Below are positions 1 through 9,374 of a stretch of 64,000 nucleotides of DNA, in pieces. The stretch is taken from contig NZ_BLZO01000057.1 of assembly GCF_014132355.1 (NCBI RefSeq), forward strand, positions 1 to 64,000, in the 5' to 3' direction. The notes beneath the pieces were generated by a model. That model had not been told where the DNA came from. It did not search any database and saw only the letters and a program-made list of their open reading frames with translations. The position numbers and the translations under genes are program-made. Source of the DNA: Okeania sp. KiyG1. GTDB taxonomy: Bacteria; Cyanobacteriota; Cyanobacteriia; Cyanobacteriales; Microcoleaceae. Each line of letters starts with the position of its first letter. The first letter of the stretch is position 1.

Positions 1-163
1 AGTGCGGCAGCTATATCGCCTGTTTAAAGTTTTTCTTTCTCTTAAAAATTCTGACTTATGACTTCTGAATTATGACGCGCGTCAACGGTTCATCAACCCA
101 ACAAAATTGTTGTGTTGGTTGGATTAAGTCAATGTAACAGTATCCACAATCAAATAGAAAACT

Positions 164-3100
164 ATGGCACTACCAAAACTTTTAAATTCCTATGACTTAC
201 AACCTTTTTTGGCTAATCCAGTCCTACTAACTGAGCAAACTAGAGAGCTACAGTTAGCGATCGCTAATTATCCAGACACACCAAGAAACCTCCTAGAAAT
301 CCTGGTTAATAGTTTTGACCCCCTAGTGGCAGAAGCAGCAAGTCACCATGTCAATTGGGCGGGAGAAATTACGGAAAATTGGCACTACTTAGCAGATACA
401 ACTTTACAAACAAAAGAATTAGGACAAAATGACCGTCTGGCTGTGGAACTTCTGAAAATTGCTCCAGTGCCGGATTATTTTCTCAGCGAGTTTGTTCCTG
501 CAAGTTATCTGAGTTTAGCATTGAAAAATCCTCATCTACCTTTACGATATCGAGTGAAATATTTAGAGCGACTAGCATGGGAACCTGACCTAGAATCACG
601 TTTGCAAGTGGCAGAATGTCGAGAAACTCCAGTTGCTATGTTGGAAATATTGGCAGGGGATTTAGAATTGCCGATTCGGATGGCGGTAAAATCTAATCCC
701 ACTACTTCACAAGAGTTAATAGAGTTGATGGAAGGGCAACTTGCGGTAGCAAAAGATTGGAATACTGATGCGGAACAGTTAGCAACTTTAGGAGAAAGTA
801 GGTGGGATTTAATTCGGTTGGCAGTGGCTCAAAATCCGGTAACGAGTGGGGAAACTTTGATGCAGTTGGCAAGGGATGGGGTATTTAAGATTAAGTTCGC
901 GGTTGCCAAAAATCCTCAGACTCCGGCAAATGTTTTAGGAGTATTGGCAGAACATTCGGCAAAGGAAATTAAGTCAGCAGTCGCCAAACATCCCAATGCA
1001 ACAGAGGAAATTTTACATCAATTGTTTCCGACTCAGAAGGGTGTTTTGAGGGGAAGGAAGAATTTACCTGCTAGTATTTTAGAACGATTTTTTCGAGAAG
1101 CAGCTACGGATGAGCCGATTTGGAAACAATATGATTTACGAAATTTGCTCTTAAGGCAGTCAAATACTCCTACTTGGATTTTGGCGGAGTTTGCAAATGT
1201 GGATATTGAAGCAGTGAGATATGAGAGGTTAGCTAATTTTGACAATCCTGACTCAGAGGCTCTAGATCCTGCACTACCCTTGATAGGTAACTTTCCTACA
1301 ACTCCTGCTGAAATTGTAGAATATTCTATTCAAGAGGACATGGAATTTTTAGCTGAAGTTGCTCAACATTCACAAGTTTCAGTGGAAATTTTGGAGCGAT
1401 TAAGTCACGCTCCAATTGCTGAAGTGCAGTTAGCTGTAGCCCTAAATATTCAAACACCGGAGGTACTAAGACTGAGTTTATTAGAAAACTTATCGGTTAA
1501 TGCTGAGGAAGACATTAAAATTGAAATTGCCAAAGATATCAATACACCTATACATATTTTAGAAATGATGGTGGAAAACGAATTTACTGACAAGAAGTTA
1601 TTGTCAGGAATGAGACAAATTTTGACATCTAACTGTAATAGTAGTGGTTGGTGGGATTCGATCTCGGATTTAAAAGAGAAGCTTTTATCCCCAGCAAACA
1701 TTACTATAGATGTTGAATGCTGGATAGAAGCGATTAAAAATTCTGGTATAATTAAAAATTTAGAGAATATGCCAGATGACGTCGATAGTGAAATGGATAT
1801 CATCTACTCTGTATGGAGGGAGGTATTACCAGGGTTTTCTAAAGAGCAAATTAGAAATGTAACTGATACACTCATTAACGAGAGCGATATAATTCTTCAA
1901 AACATAAAACGTAGATCGATGTACCGTTGTACTGCTGTTGCATTAGTTGGCAATCCCAATACTCCAAGTATGCTGCGAGAAAAGTTAAAAAAACAGTTAA
2001 TTATACAAGACGAAAGAAAAGATTGCTATTATCAAAGAAACGAAAACTTATTTTTAGCACTTGGTTATAATCCAGAAGTTCCCAAAACAGAACGTGAAGA
2101 ATACTTACGGGAACTTGTTCAATGGAGTTGTATCCGCCAAAATATTGCAACAGATACTCGGACTCCCCTAGAAATTTTAGAGCACATGTGGGAGCAAGGA
2201 GAACAAGAAGCGGTAGCCAGCAGTCCTGCCACTCCAGGATATCTACTTCGACAAATTGCCAATGAGTCTTTAGATAATGAGTCTGTTTTGAGAGAAATTG
2301 CTAAAAATCTAAATGCTCCACTTGAGTTACGGATTCAATTTGTGAAATATCTATATGAAAACTATACAGAAACTAAACATCGAGACCTTCTAGATTTGGT
2401 ACTTGATAACCCCAACTTGAAAATTCTAGAACGTTATCGGTTTTTACTGGAAAAAGAGCTACAGGAACAAATAAAGAAAACACGCAAATTTATGTCAAAG
2501 CAACCCCAATTTATGAGCGAAGTATTGAAAAGTAATAACATCCAAGCTATCAAGAATGTAGCTCGAAACTGTGAAACTCCGATTCATATTTTAGAGCAAC
2601 TTACCAAACATCCCGACGAAAATATTCGTGATGCGTTGTTAGATAATCGGAATTTGCCGAGGGATACTTTACTAGAACTTGCTCGCGATCCAAGCGTTTC
2701 TGTACGGTGCAAACTAGCAAGGAAGATTTTTCGCCGACAGACTCCAGTAGAAATTCTGGAAATGCTGGCAGATGATGAATCAGAAGAAGTTAGGAAATTA
2801 GTGGCAGAAAATCCTGATACTCCTGTTGAGACGTTAGTGAAATTGGCAAATGATTCTAGTAAGTCTGTCAAAGAGAAATTAGTCAGTAATTCTAAGACTC
2901 CAGTAGAAATTCTGGAAATTCTGGCAGATGATGAATCAGAAAAAATCAGGCAATTAGTAGCAAAAAATTCTCATACTCCTGTTGAGACGTTGGTGAAATT
3001 AGCCAATGATTCTAGTAAGTATGTCAAGCAGAAATTAGTCAGTAATCCTAATACCCCTGTGGAAATACTAGAACGTTTGGGTTTAGAAGAGAAGATTTTT

Positions 3101-4369
3101 AATATTAGTAATGCTAATACACCAGCAAGTATTCTAGAAAAACTCGCAGACCATTCTTCTGAGTCAGTGCGATATGAGGTTGTCGGACATCGCAATACTC
3201 CGGTGAGTGTAATAGAAAAGCTAGCTAATGATAAGTATATTTATACAATTAGGACGATCGCGGAAAAGTCCCAAACACCTCCCCATATTCTAGAGCGACT
3301 CGCTACCCATCCAGATTATACAACCCGTTATTATGTAGCTATTAATCGGAATACTCCTGCTACAGCGCTGGAAAAGCTAATTCGATATAACGAAAGTGAA
3401 GCTAACTCTCCTTCGAGAAATAAAGATAGCCTCAAAACAATGATGACAGACGCGGATAAAAACAATATTCGGTCTGCGATAGCTAAAAATACTCGTACTC
3501 CGATAGCTGTATTAGAGATGCTAGCAACAAGAGAGTTTTACGGAGAGCAAAAAACTGAGGAGCGTGGTGAATACTACTATTTCCCCTCCAGAACAGTTGA
3601 ATATGTACTACAATCATTAGTTGACAACCCCAACTTAACTCCCTCAATTTTAGCCAAACTAGCACGAGACCCCAATCCTGAGATTCGCAGTCTTTTGGTA
3701 CGTCATCCCAATATAACTCCCGAACTTTGGCAACAACTGGCAAAGGATGAAGATCGAACTGTGCGAGGGGCGATCGCTGACTATTATAACACACCTATTA
3801 ATATTCTTGAAGCTCTAGCTTTAGATATAGATACAGAGGTGCGCCAGAAAGTAGTGGCTAATTCCAATACTCCTACAACTGCCCTAGAAATTCTTTCTCA
3901 AGATTCTATGGCTGAAGTTCGTACTGCTGTTGCTGGGAACCAAAACACTAACGTTATAGTTTTAGAACAGTTGGGGGAAGATGAAAAAGTAGAAGTGCGT
4001 CGAGCTGTTGCCCAAAACCCAAACACTCCAGTTTCCTTGCGGGAATCATTGAGAGATTTGTTGGCCTTACAATATACCCCAATACCTAGTACCACATTAT
4101 CAGGACTGAGCCGTATTTACAAGCCAGATACGGATGATTTACCAACATTGTTATCAGAATATGCCCAATCTGACAATGCTTTCGTCCGTTTTGTAACTTT
4201 GACGCACCCGTTAACTCCTGTTGACAGTATTAGGGAGTGTTGTCAGTCTCTGTTATGGCAGGAGCGTTATGCTATTGCTGAGAACCCCTCCACTCCAGCA
4301 GAGATACGGGAACAACTAGCAAATGATGGCAACCGCATTGTGCGAGCGACTGCCAAAGCAAACTTATAG
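164..4369 (+). CDS. Giant LRV/HEAT-like repeat protein (paralogue 1)
   Basis: The 1401-residue product is almost entirely degenerate repeats of about 24-26 residues with the pattern N-x-x-T-P-x-x-[IV]-L-E-x-L-A-x-(D)-x-x-x-x-[VI]-R-x-x-V-A. That pattern matches the leucine-rich repeat variant (LRV) family, an alpha-helical solenoid related to HEAT repeats. I see no signal peptide, membrane segment or catalytic motif, and the N-terminus lacks the cysteine cluster of the Azotobacter LRV protein. A cytosolic binding scaffold is the most that can be inferred. The N-terminal ~300 residues and the C-terminal ~180 residues (including IYKPDTDDLPTLLSEYA) are nearly identical to the paralogues at 7342 and 10398, while the middle differs. 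The ATG follows an upstream block that recurs before the gene at 10398. Two GTTGGGTT hairpins follow the stop. Confidence 0.85.
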   Translation: MALPKLLNSYDLQPFLANPVLLTEQTRELQLAIANYPDTPRNLLEILVNSFDPLVAEAASHHVNWAGEITENWHYLADTTLQTKELGQNDRLAVELLKIAPVPDYFLSEFVPASYLSLALKNPHLPLRYRVKYLERLAWEPDLESRLQVAECRETPVAMLEILAGDLELPIRMAVKSNPTTSQELIELMEGQLAVAKDWNTDAEQLATLGESRWDLIRLAVAQNPVTSGETLMQLARDGVFKIKFAVAKNPQTPANVLGVLAEHSAKEIKSAVAKHPNATEEILHQLFPTQKGVLRGRKNLPASILERFFREAATDEPIWKQYDLRNLLLRQSNTPTWILAEFANVDIEAVRYERLANFDNPDSEALDPALPLIGNFPTTPAEIVEYSIQEDMEFLAEVAQHSQVSVEILERLSHAPIAEVQLAVALNIQTPEVLRLSLLENLSVNAEEDIKIEIAKDINTPIHILEMMVENEFTDKKLLSGMRQILTSNCNSSGWWDSISDLKEKLLSPANITIDVECWIEAIKNSGIIKNLENMPDDVDSEMDIIYSVWREVLPGFSKEQIRNVTDTLINESDIILQNIKRRSMYRCTAVALVGNPNTPSMLREKLKKQLIIQDERKDCYYQRNENLFLALGYNPEVPKTEREEYLRELVQWSCIRQNIATDTRTPLEILEHMWEQGEQEAVASSPATPGYLLRQIANESLDNESVLREIAKNLNAPLELRIQFVKYLYENYTETKHRDLLDLVLDNPNLKILERYRFLLEKELQEQIKKTRKFMSKQPQFMSEVLKSNNIQAIKNVARNCETPIHILEQLTKHPDENIRDALLDNRNLPRDTLLELARDPSVSVRCKLARKIFRRQTPVEILEMLADDESEEVRKLVAENPDTPVETLVKLANDSSKSVKEKLVSNSKTPVEILEILADDESEKIRQLVAKNSHTPVETLVKLANDSSKYVKQKLVSNPNTPVEILERLGLEEKIFNISNANTPASILEKLADHSSESVRYEVVGHRNTPVSVIEKLANDKYIYTIRTIAEKSQTPPHILERLATHPDYTTRYYVAINRNTPATALEKLIRYNESEANSPSRNKDSLKTMMTDADKNNIRSAIAKNTRTPIAVLEMLATREFYGEQKTEERGEYYYFPSRTVEYVLQSLVDNPNLTPSILAKLARDPNPEIRSLLVRHPNITPELWQQLAKDEDRTVRGAIADYYNTPINILEALALDIDTEVRQKVVANSNTPTTALEILSQDSMAEVRTAVAGNQNTNVIVLEQLGEDEKVEVRRAVAQNPNTPVSLRESLRDLLALQYTPIPSTTLSGLSRIYKPDTDDLPTLLSEYAQSDNAFVRFVTLTHPLTPVDSIRECCQSLLWQERYAIAENPSTPAEIREQLANDGNRIVRATAKANL
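2740..3051 (+). repeat. Internal 156-bp tandem duplication in LRV gene 1
   Basis: The stretch starting GACTCCAGTAGAAATTCTGG at 2740 recurs at 2896, so the spacing is 156 bp, or 52 codons (two 26-residue LRV units). The two copies are nearly identical at DNA level, including synonymous positions. This points to a recent in-frame expansion of the solenoid rather than ancient repeat structure. Seen directly; the recent age is inferred. Confidence 0.75.
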
Positions 4370-4370
4370 G

Positions 4371-4437
4371 TTGGGTTGATGAAAGAAACCCAACAAAACC
4401 AGTAAACTTGTAGGTTGGGTTGATGAAAGAAACCCAA
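4371..4437 (+). terminator. Tandem GTTGGGTT hairpins after LRV gene 1
   Basis: Two copies of TTGGGTT-gatgaaaga-AACCCAA lie directly after the stop codon (stems 4371-4377/4387-4393 and 4415-4421/4431-4437). The same hairpin follows LRV gene 3 (14574-14595), and inverted GTTGGGTT copies occur near 4742-4826 and 14750-14782. Their position suits transcript ends, but they lack a T-run and may equally be a dispersed palindrome. Confidence 0.5.
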
Positions 4438-4473
4438 CAATATTCTAAACTACTAAACTTATGATTATCCTTA

Positions 4474-4717
4474 ATATCATGTTCGGTTGAATACTTATAA
4501 ATAACTGTTGTGAGGAGTCAGGAGTCAACCCACCCCTCGCCCCTCCCCTCCCAACCCACCCCTAACCCCGACCGTGGAGGGAGGGAAGTCAGGAGTCAGG
4601 AGGGAAGAAAGGAGGAATGCTTATGAAATATGGGAAAATAGTATTGATAATTTTAGTATTTCTTTGGTACTGTCAGCCCTTAAATTTTATTTATAACTGA
4701 TTATCCGAACATGATAT
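4474..4717. mobile_element. MITE-like element, family 2 (ATATCATGTTCGG ends)
   Basis: This 244-bp intergenic segment has inverted ends: ATATCATGTTCGGTTGA on the left and TTATCCGAACATGATAT on the right. It contains C-rich sequence of the shared CCCCTCCCCTCC / GACCGTGGAGG cassette and no coding capacity. Other copies are at 16121-16261 and 48025-48205, with single ends near 29490 and 38984. Confidence 0.7.
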
Positions 4718-4847
4718 AACTCAACCGTATGGGGTTATTGTTGGGTTGCGCTGTCGCTTAACTTAACCTACTTGCTTGCTCGTAAAAAAATTATTGTTGG
4801 GTTCGCTGTCGCTTAACCCAACCTACTGTTTCTCGAAATATAATATT

Positions 4848-5804
4848 ATGCAACCTGAAATTGAAAAAATTATCGGCACTTTAGAAATTCTAACTCAACC
4901 ATCCCTGAGATGTAATTTACCCGGTCACGAGTATGCAGCAAATTTTGTTCCTTTTGTCTGGGATGTCTCTGAATGGGGAAATTTTAATATCCGCAATCTT
5001 TGTCTTAGCAATGGTTGGCTAGAAATTACAGATGCAGATGCTACAGTAAAGCAATGGCAAAATATGAAATATCCCAGAAATTTTCCTGATTTTAATGTAA
5101 GTTTAGAACAGCGGAATTTATGGAGAAATAAAATCGATTTTTTGTTTCAACTCCTTCAGAATAACTTGACAACATTAGAATCTTTTTTCTTGGTTTTTAA
5201 ATTCGAGGTGGATGGAGGAATTTATCTACCTGGTATGCTTATTGGCGAGACAAAAGATGGAGATTGGGTTGGTGTCTCTCACACTATTTATAAAGAAACT
5301 GAAATTACTCAAGAAATAATCGATCGTTCGGAGCAAATTGAAATTGATTCAAATATTTTACTAGAGGAAAATACTGTGGATTTAATAGCAAAAATTCAGG
5401 CAATTACTTCGGAGTTAGGCACAATTAATTTTTCTGGAGATAGAGGTGGTGGTGACTATCCTTATAATTACGACCATAAAATTGTTTTGACTGCTGCCAA
5501 AACTAAAGAATTAGTATTTGAAAAAATCTTACAGGCTACAGAATGCCTAGAAATTAATCACTTTTATAGTTTTCATCCCGATATAGAATATTTACGAGAT
5601 TGGTGTTATTTCCAGGAGAATGAAGCTGAGAAAATGTATCATAGATACAATACAATAAATCGTTTTTTTCAGCATACTTTCGAGCAAACATTTATTTATC
5701 GGTTTAGTTTTTGGACTCGAGAATGTATCTATGTACTCGGTCAAACTCAGGGAAAAAATTTGGCTGGTGTTTATATAGAGGGCGACTTTACTTATAACCC
5801 TTAA
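4848..5804 (+). CDS. NuiA-like protein, subtype A
   Basis: The 318-residue product is of unproven function. Residues ~95-175 resemble the nuclease A inhibitor family: a helix of the type LFQLLQNNL followed by IGETKDGDWVGVSHTIYKET, close to the IGETPAG...GIS strand of NuiA as I remember it. A second, similar helix-strand unit closes the protein (FFQHTF ... YVLGQTQGKNLAGVY) and ends FTYNP, as all intact paralogues end in YNP or FNP. The start was set at the ATG reading MQPEIEKIIGTLE because the paralogue at 16539 begins identically. The further upstream extension lies in hairpin repeats. It follows an LRV gene and precedes a subtype-B relative. The nuclease-inhibitor role is inference. Confidence 0.65.
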   Translation: MQPEIEKIIGTLEILTQPSLRCNLPGHEYAANFVPFVWDVSEWGNFNIRNLCLSNGWLEITDADATVKQWQNMKYPRNFPDFNVSLEQRNLWRNKIDFLFQLLQNNLTTLESFFLVFKFEVDGGIYLPGMLIGETKDGDWVGVSHTIYKETEITQEIIDRSEQIEIDSNILLEENTVDLIAKIQAITSELGTINFSGDRGGGDYPYNYDHKIVLTAAKTKELVFEKILQATECLEINHFYSFHPDIEYLRDWCYFQENEAEKMYHRYNTINRFFQHTFEQTFIYRFSFWTRECIYVLGQTQGKNLAGVYIEGDFTYNP

Positions 5805-5835
5805 ATACTAAAAACTTGGAAATTAAAAAAATTAT

Positions 5836-6010
5836 GTAAGCATTCAGCTATCAGCAGTCAGCTATCAGCAATTAGTAATGAATAATTACTTCTGAGGTTT
5901 TGTCCAGGAACTTTGGTAGTAACTTTTTATTCTTTTTAAATTTCAAAGGTTGCTTTTACCTTCCCTAAAATTAATAGCTAATAGCTAATAGTTGACGGCT
6001 GAATGCTTAC
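5836..6010. mobile_element. MITE-like element, family 7 (GTAAGCATTCAGC ends)
   Basis: The segment is bounded by GTAAGCATTCAGC (5836-5848) and its inverted copy GCTGAATGCTTAC (5998-6010), with heptamer-type CAGCTAT and AATAGCT runs inside. A second copy is at 19533-19724. The right end overlaps the upstream ATG at 6003, one reason to place the start of the next gene further in, at 6120. Confidence 0.6.
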
Positions 6011-6119
6011 AAAATCATTTAAAGCTTTCAAAGGAGTAAAATTGAGTTTTTGTGGCAAACTGCCGTTAAAAATACTCAAATTTAATGTTAATAAATATTG
6101 CCTAATGCCTAGATTAATT

Positions 6120-7151
6120 ATGAAACTTGAAACAGAAAAATTACTCGGCACTTTAGAAGTTTTAGTCAAAAATCCTTTCTTGTGGGAGACAGAAAAAAGG
6201 GGGGATTTTAATATCTGGAATTTGATGATTTCTGAAGGTTGTATTCATCTAACAGATGTGGAATTAGCCATCGCTCATTGGCAAGATGTGGAACATTGGG
6301 GTACTCCCACCTATCAAACTGAAGATGATTTTGAGTATGCACCTTTCAGACATGAGGAAGACGACGATCGGGATTATGAGTACGCACCTTTCAAATATGA
6401 TGAAGATGAAGATGAGGATATTTGGAGTGATGAAATAGAAGCGTTTCGAGTCGATCGTTATCAACAATTGTTAACTCTTTTGAAAGCAGAATTGCTAGAT
6501 TTACAAGCTTTTCGACTTACGACTATTGAGCATTTAAAGAGGGGGCATCCTTATTTTTATTTCCACATTCTGATTGGCAAAACAGAAGATGGAGATTGGT
6601 TTTGTTTTTCCCCCATTGTGCCAGATCAAGTTAGCGATCCAAATCATCATACCGAACGCTTTGCAGACAATGAAGATTGGTTTTATTTTTTGCCTACAAA
6701 ACTAAAGCAAGAGGGCGATCGCCCTTTCACTCCTCTAAAAACTGGTGACACAGAAACTAACTCTCTCAACCCAAAAACATCAGATTTACAATCAAAAATA
6801 GATGCTATTCTTTCGGAGTTGCCACCCATTACAATTTATGGATACTATGGCGGAGGTTACGATTATACCTACAAACATCAAATAGTTTATGCTACTGCTA
6901 GCAACAAAATATTGGCAATAGAAAAAGCTTTGCAAGCAGCAGAAATGTTGAAACTTGAAAACAGAGATATTGAATTTAGGTCAAATGAATACAACAGAAA
7001 GCTGAGTCAATTTTTTCAGACTCAATTGCACCAACCAAAAACTTATAGTCTCAGCTTTTGGGATATTGGGTATATCTATCAAGTAGCAGAAACTCCAACA
7101 GGAGATTGGTTGGGAGTGCGCAAAATGGTTGAATTTGATTATAATCCATAG
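6120..7151 (+). CDS. NuiA-like protein, subtype B (with acidic insert)
   Basis: The 343-residue product begins MKLETEKLLGTLE, as do the subtype-B paralogues at 14840 and 17960, which fixes the start. It carries a conserved WGxFNxWNL block, then a NuiA-like helix and strand (RYQQLLTLLKAEL ... ILIGKTEDGDWFCFSP). A central IYGYYGGGYDYTYKHQIVY segment follows, then a second NuiA-like unit ending VAETPTGDWLGVRK...DYNP. Unlike its paralogues it has a duplicated acidic stretch at residues ~66-95 (DDFEYAPF...DRDYEYAPF) and an extra insert around residues 180-200. No catalytic residues are evident. Function is unknown; an inhibitor or binding role is inferred from fold resemblance and from neighbouring LRV genes. 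Confidence 0.65.
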   Translation: MKLETEKLLGTLEVLVKNPFLWETEKRGDFNIWNLMISEGCIHLTDVELAIAHWQDVEHWGTPTYQTEDDFEYAPFRHEEDDDRDYEYAPFKYDEDEDEDIWSDEIEAFRVDRYQQLLTLLKAELLDLQAFRLTTIEHLKRGHPYFYFHILIGKTEDGDWFCFSPIVPDQVSDPNHHTERFADNEDWFYFLPTKLKQEGDRPFTPLKTGDTETNSLNPKTSDLQSKIDAILSELPPITIYGYYGGGYDYTYKHQIVYATASNKILAIEKALQAAEMLKLENRDIEFRSNEYNRKLSQFFQTQLHQPKTYSLSFWDIGYIYQVAETPTGDWLGVRKMVEFDYNP

Positions 7152-7192
7152 GTTCAAACAATAATATTTTTGTGCTTTGCTCCATGAAAGTA

Positions 7193-7224
7193 GCGTTTGC
7201 GGAGCCTAGCGACAGCTATATCGC
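7193..7224. mobile_element. 24-bp element inserted in a HIP1 site
   Basis: The 32-bp stretch starts GCG and ends CGC, and equals a GCGATCGC octamer split by 24 bp containing GGAGCCTAGCGACAGCTAT. The flanking sequence (CATGAAAGTA on the left) matches 15782-15791, where an intact GCGATCGC (15792-15799) occupies the site, giving a filled and empty pair in one window. It resembles the very small mobile repeats known from filamentous cyanobacteria. Confidence 0.75.
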
Positions 7225-7341
7225 TTATTGAAAGTTTTCTTTCTATTCATAACTTATGCAGAAACCGGGTTTCTGGGTTCGCCTGCGTAAGTCCCTATCT
7301 TCCATGAAATAATAATTAAAACACTGACACTGACAACTGAA

Positions 7342-9147
7342 ATGACACTACAAGCATTAAATCTAGATGATTTACAGCCTTTTTTGGCCAAGCATGTCCT
7401 ACTAACTGAGCAAACTAGAGAGCTACAGTTAGCGATCGCTAATTATCCAGACACACCAACTAATCTGCTGGAAATCCTAATTAATAGTTCTGACCCTCTA
7501 GTGGCAGAAGCAGCAAGTCACCATGTTAATTGGGCGGGAGAAATTACGGAAAATTGGCACTACTTAGCAGATACAACTTTACAAACAAAAGAATTAGGAC
7601 AAAATGACCGTCTGGCGGTGGAACTTCTGAAAATTGCTCCAGTACCGGATTATTTTCTTAGCGAGTTTGTCCCTGCAAGTTACCTGAGTTTAGCATTGAA
7701 AAATCCTCATCTACCTTTACGATATCGAGTGAAATATTTAGAGAGACTGGCACAAGAACCTGAGCTACAACCACGCTTAGAAGTGGCAGAATGTCCAGAA
7801 ACTCCAGTTGCTATGTTGGAAATATTGGCAAGGGATTTAGAATTGCCGGTTCGGATGGCGGTAAAATCTAATCCCATTACTGTGCCAGAGTTAATAGAGT
7901 TGGTAGAGGAGCAACTTGCGGTAGCAAAAGATTGGAATACTGATGCGGAACAGTTAACAACTTTAGGAGAAAGTCGGTGGGATTTAATTCGGTTAGCAGT
8001 AGCTCAAAATCCTCAGACCCCGGCAAATGTTTTAGCATTATTAGCAGAACATTCGGCAGTAGAAATAAAGTCAGCAGTTGCCAGACATCCTCATGCAACG
8101 GAGTCAATTTTACATCAACTGTTTCCAACTCAGAAGGATGTTTTGAGGGAAAGAAAGAATTTACCTGTTAGTATTTTAGAACGATTTTTTAGGGAAGCTG
8201 CCACAGACGAGCCTATTTGGAAACAATATGATTTACAAAATTTGTTCTTGAGGCAGCTAAATACTCCCACTTGGATTTTGGCAGAGTTGACAAATGTGGA
8301 TATTGAAGCGGTGAGAGCTGAGAATGAAGCCCTTGAACCAGGTTACCCTGAAATTGTAGAAACTTTGGTTCAAGATGACATTAGCTTTCTATATGATGTA
8401 GCTAAACATCCACAGGTTTCGGTGGAAATTTTAGAAGGATTGAGTGATTGTATTCATCCTGATGTGCAATTAGCAGTCGCTCAAAACTCCCGAACCCCCG
8501 AATTGTTGCGAAATCAGATTTTATTACGACTCGCACTCGGTGATGATGAAGGAGTAGTAAGAGCGATCGCCCGCTCTCCAGAAACTCCGGTTGCAATTCT
8601 AGAACGTTTGATTTCGCCTGCTACTACAGGAAATCAAGTTACAAAATTAGCTAGGGAGATAGTACCTAATATTTCCGAAGATTTGCTACAGAAAATCATC
8701 AATTTTGTGAATAAATATCAGTCTCCCCAGAGAATTTTAAATCGGTTACGAGATGAAAATTCTCGCGAGTCCGTGTTTGAAGAATGGAGACAACTTTTAG
8801 CTGGTTTAAACGGAATAGATCGAACTGCACTGGAGGTTTTATGTAAGGGTATGTTACCAGGAATTGGTTTTGGTTTTTGTGGCGGGTTGCCAGGAGAAGA
8901 TCGTTGGCTCGAAAAGTATTATTCCGTGACTTCAGGAGAATTCTATTTATATGGGTTGTTGACACTATTGGGATTAGCTACGGAAAATACTGGTAATCGC
9001 AGCATTGCCCTAGCCTTATTGAGTAATCCTAACACTCCCGCACCATTGCGAGAAGAGTTAAAGGAACAACTTATTAACTCTACTAACAAGAATCCGACGG
9101 ATGTTGTAATAGAGTTATCGAACATCGCAATACTCCGGTTAGGGTAA
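7342..9147 (+). CDS. LRV/HEAT-like repeat protein, 5' part of a broken gene (paralogue 2)
   Basis: The 601-residue product matches paralogue 3 (10398) through about residue 590, up to the KNPTDV motif. It then shifts into a short unrelated tail ending IAILRLG. DNA from about 9110 onwards matches the region around 3180 of paralogue 1 but in another frame, so the stop arises from an out-of-frame internal deletion. The first ~230 residues are near identical to the other two copies except at the very start (MTLQALNLDDLQPF). If translated it would give a truncated solenoid lacking the conserved C-terminal block. Probably a pseudogene of a ~1000-residue protein, although an expressed short form is possible. 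Confidence 0.7.
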   Translation: MTLQALNLDDLQPFLAKHVLLTEQTRELQLAIANYPDTPTNLLEILINSSDPLVAEAASHHVNWAGEITENWHYLADTTLQTKELGQNDRLAVELLKIAPVPDYFLSEFVPASYLSLALKNPHLPLRYRVKYLERLAQEPELQPRLEVAECPETPVAMLEILARDLELPVRMAVKSNPITVPELIELVEEQLAVAKDWNTDAEQLTTLGESRWDLIRLAVAQNPQTPANVLALLAEHSAVEIKSAVARHPHATESILHQLFPTQKDVLRERKNLPVSILERFFREAATDEPIWKQYDLQNLFLRQLNTPTWILAELTNVDIEAVRAENEALEPGYPEIVETLVQDDISFLYDVAKHPQVSVEILEGLSDCIHPDVQLAVAQNSRTPELLRNQILLRLALGDDEGVVRAIARSPETPVAILERLISPATTGNQVTKLAREIVPNISEDLLQKIINFVNKYQSPQRILNRLRDENSRESVFEEWRQLLAGLNGIDRTALEVLCKGMLPGIGFGFCGGLPGEDRWLEKYYSVTSGEFYLYGLLTLLGLATENTGNRSIALALLSNPNTPAPLREELKEQLINSTNKNPTDVVIELSNIAILRLG

Positions 9148-9374
9148 TAGAAAGGCTGGCTAATGAGAACTATATTCCTGCGATTCGGGCGATTGCAAAA
9201 AAGTCTCAAACACCTCCCCATATTCTAGAGCGACTCGCTACCCATCCAGACTATACAACTCGTTATAACGTAGCTCATAATTCTAATACTCCAGCTACAG
9301 CACTGGAAAAGCTAGCTCGATATAACGAAAGTGAGGCTAACGCCCCTTCAAGAACTAAAGATGCTCTCAAAACA

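Noticed and set aside
1-22. Start of a gene running in from the left edge
   Set aside because: The first bases match the end of the 24-bp HIP1-nested element (GCGGCAGCTATATCGC), and no frame continues.
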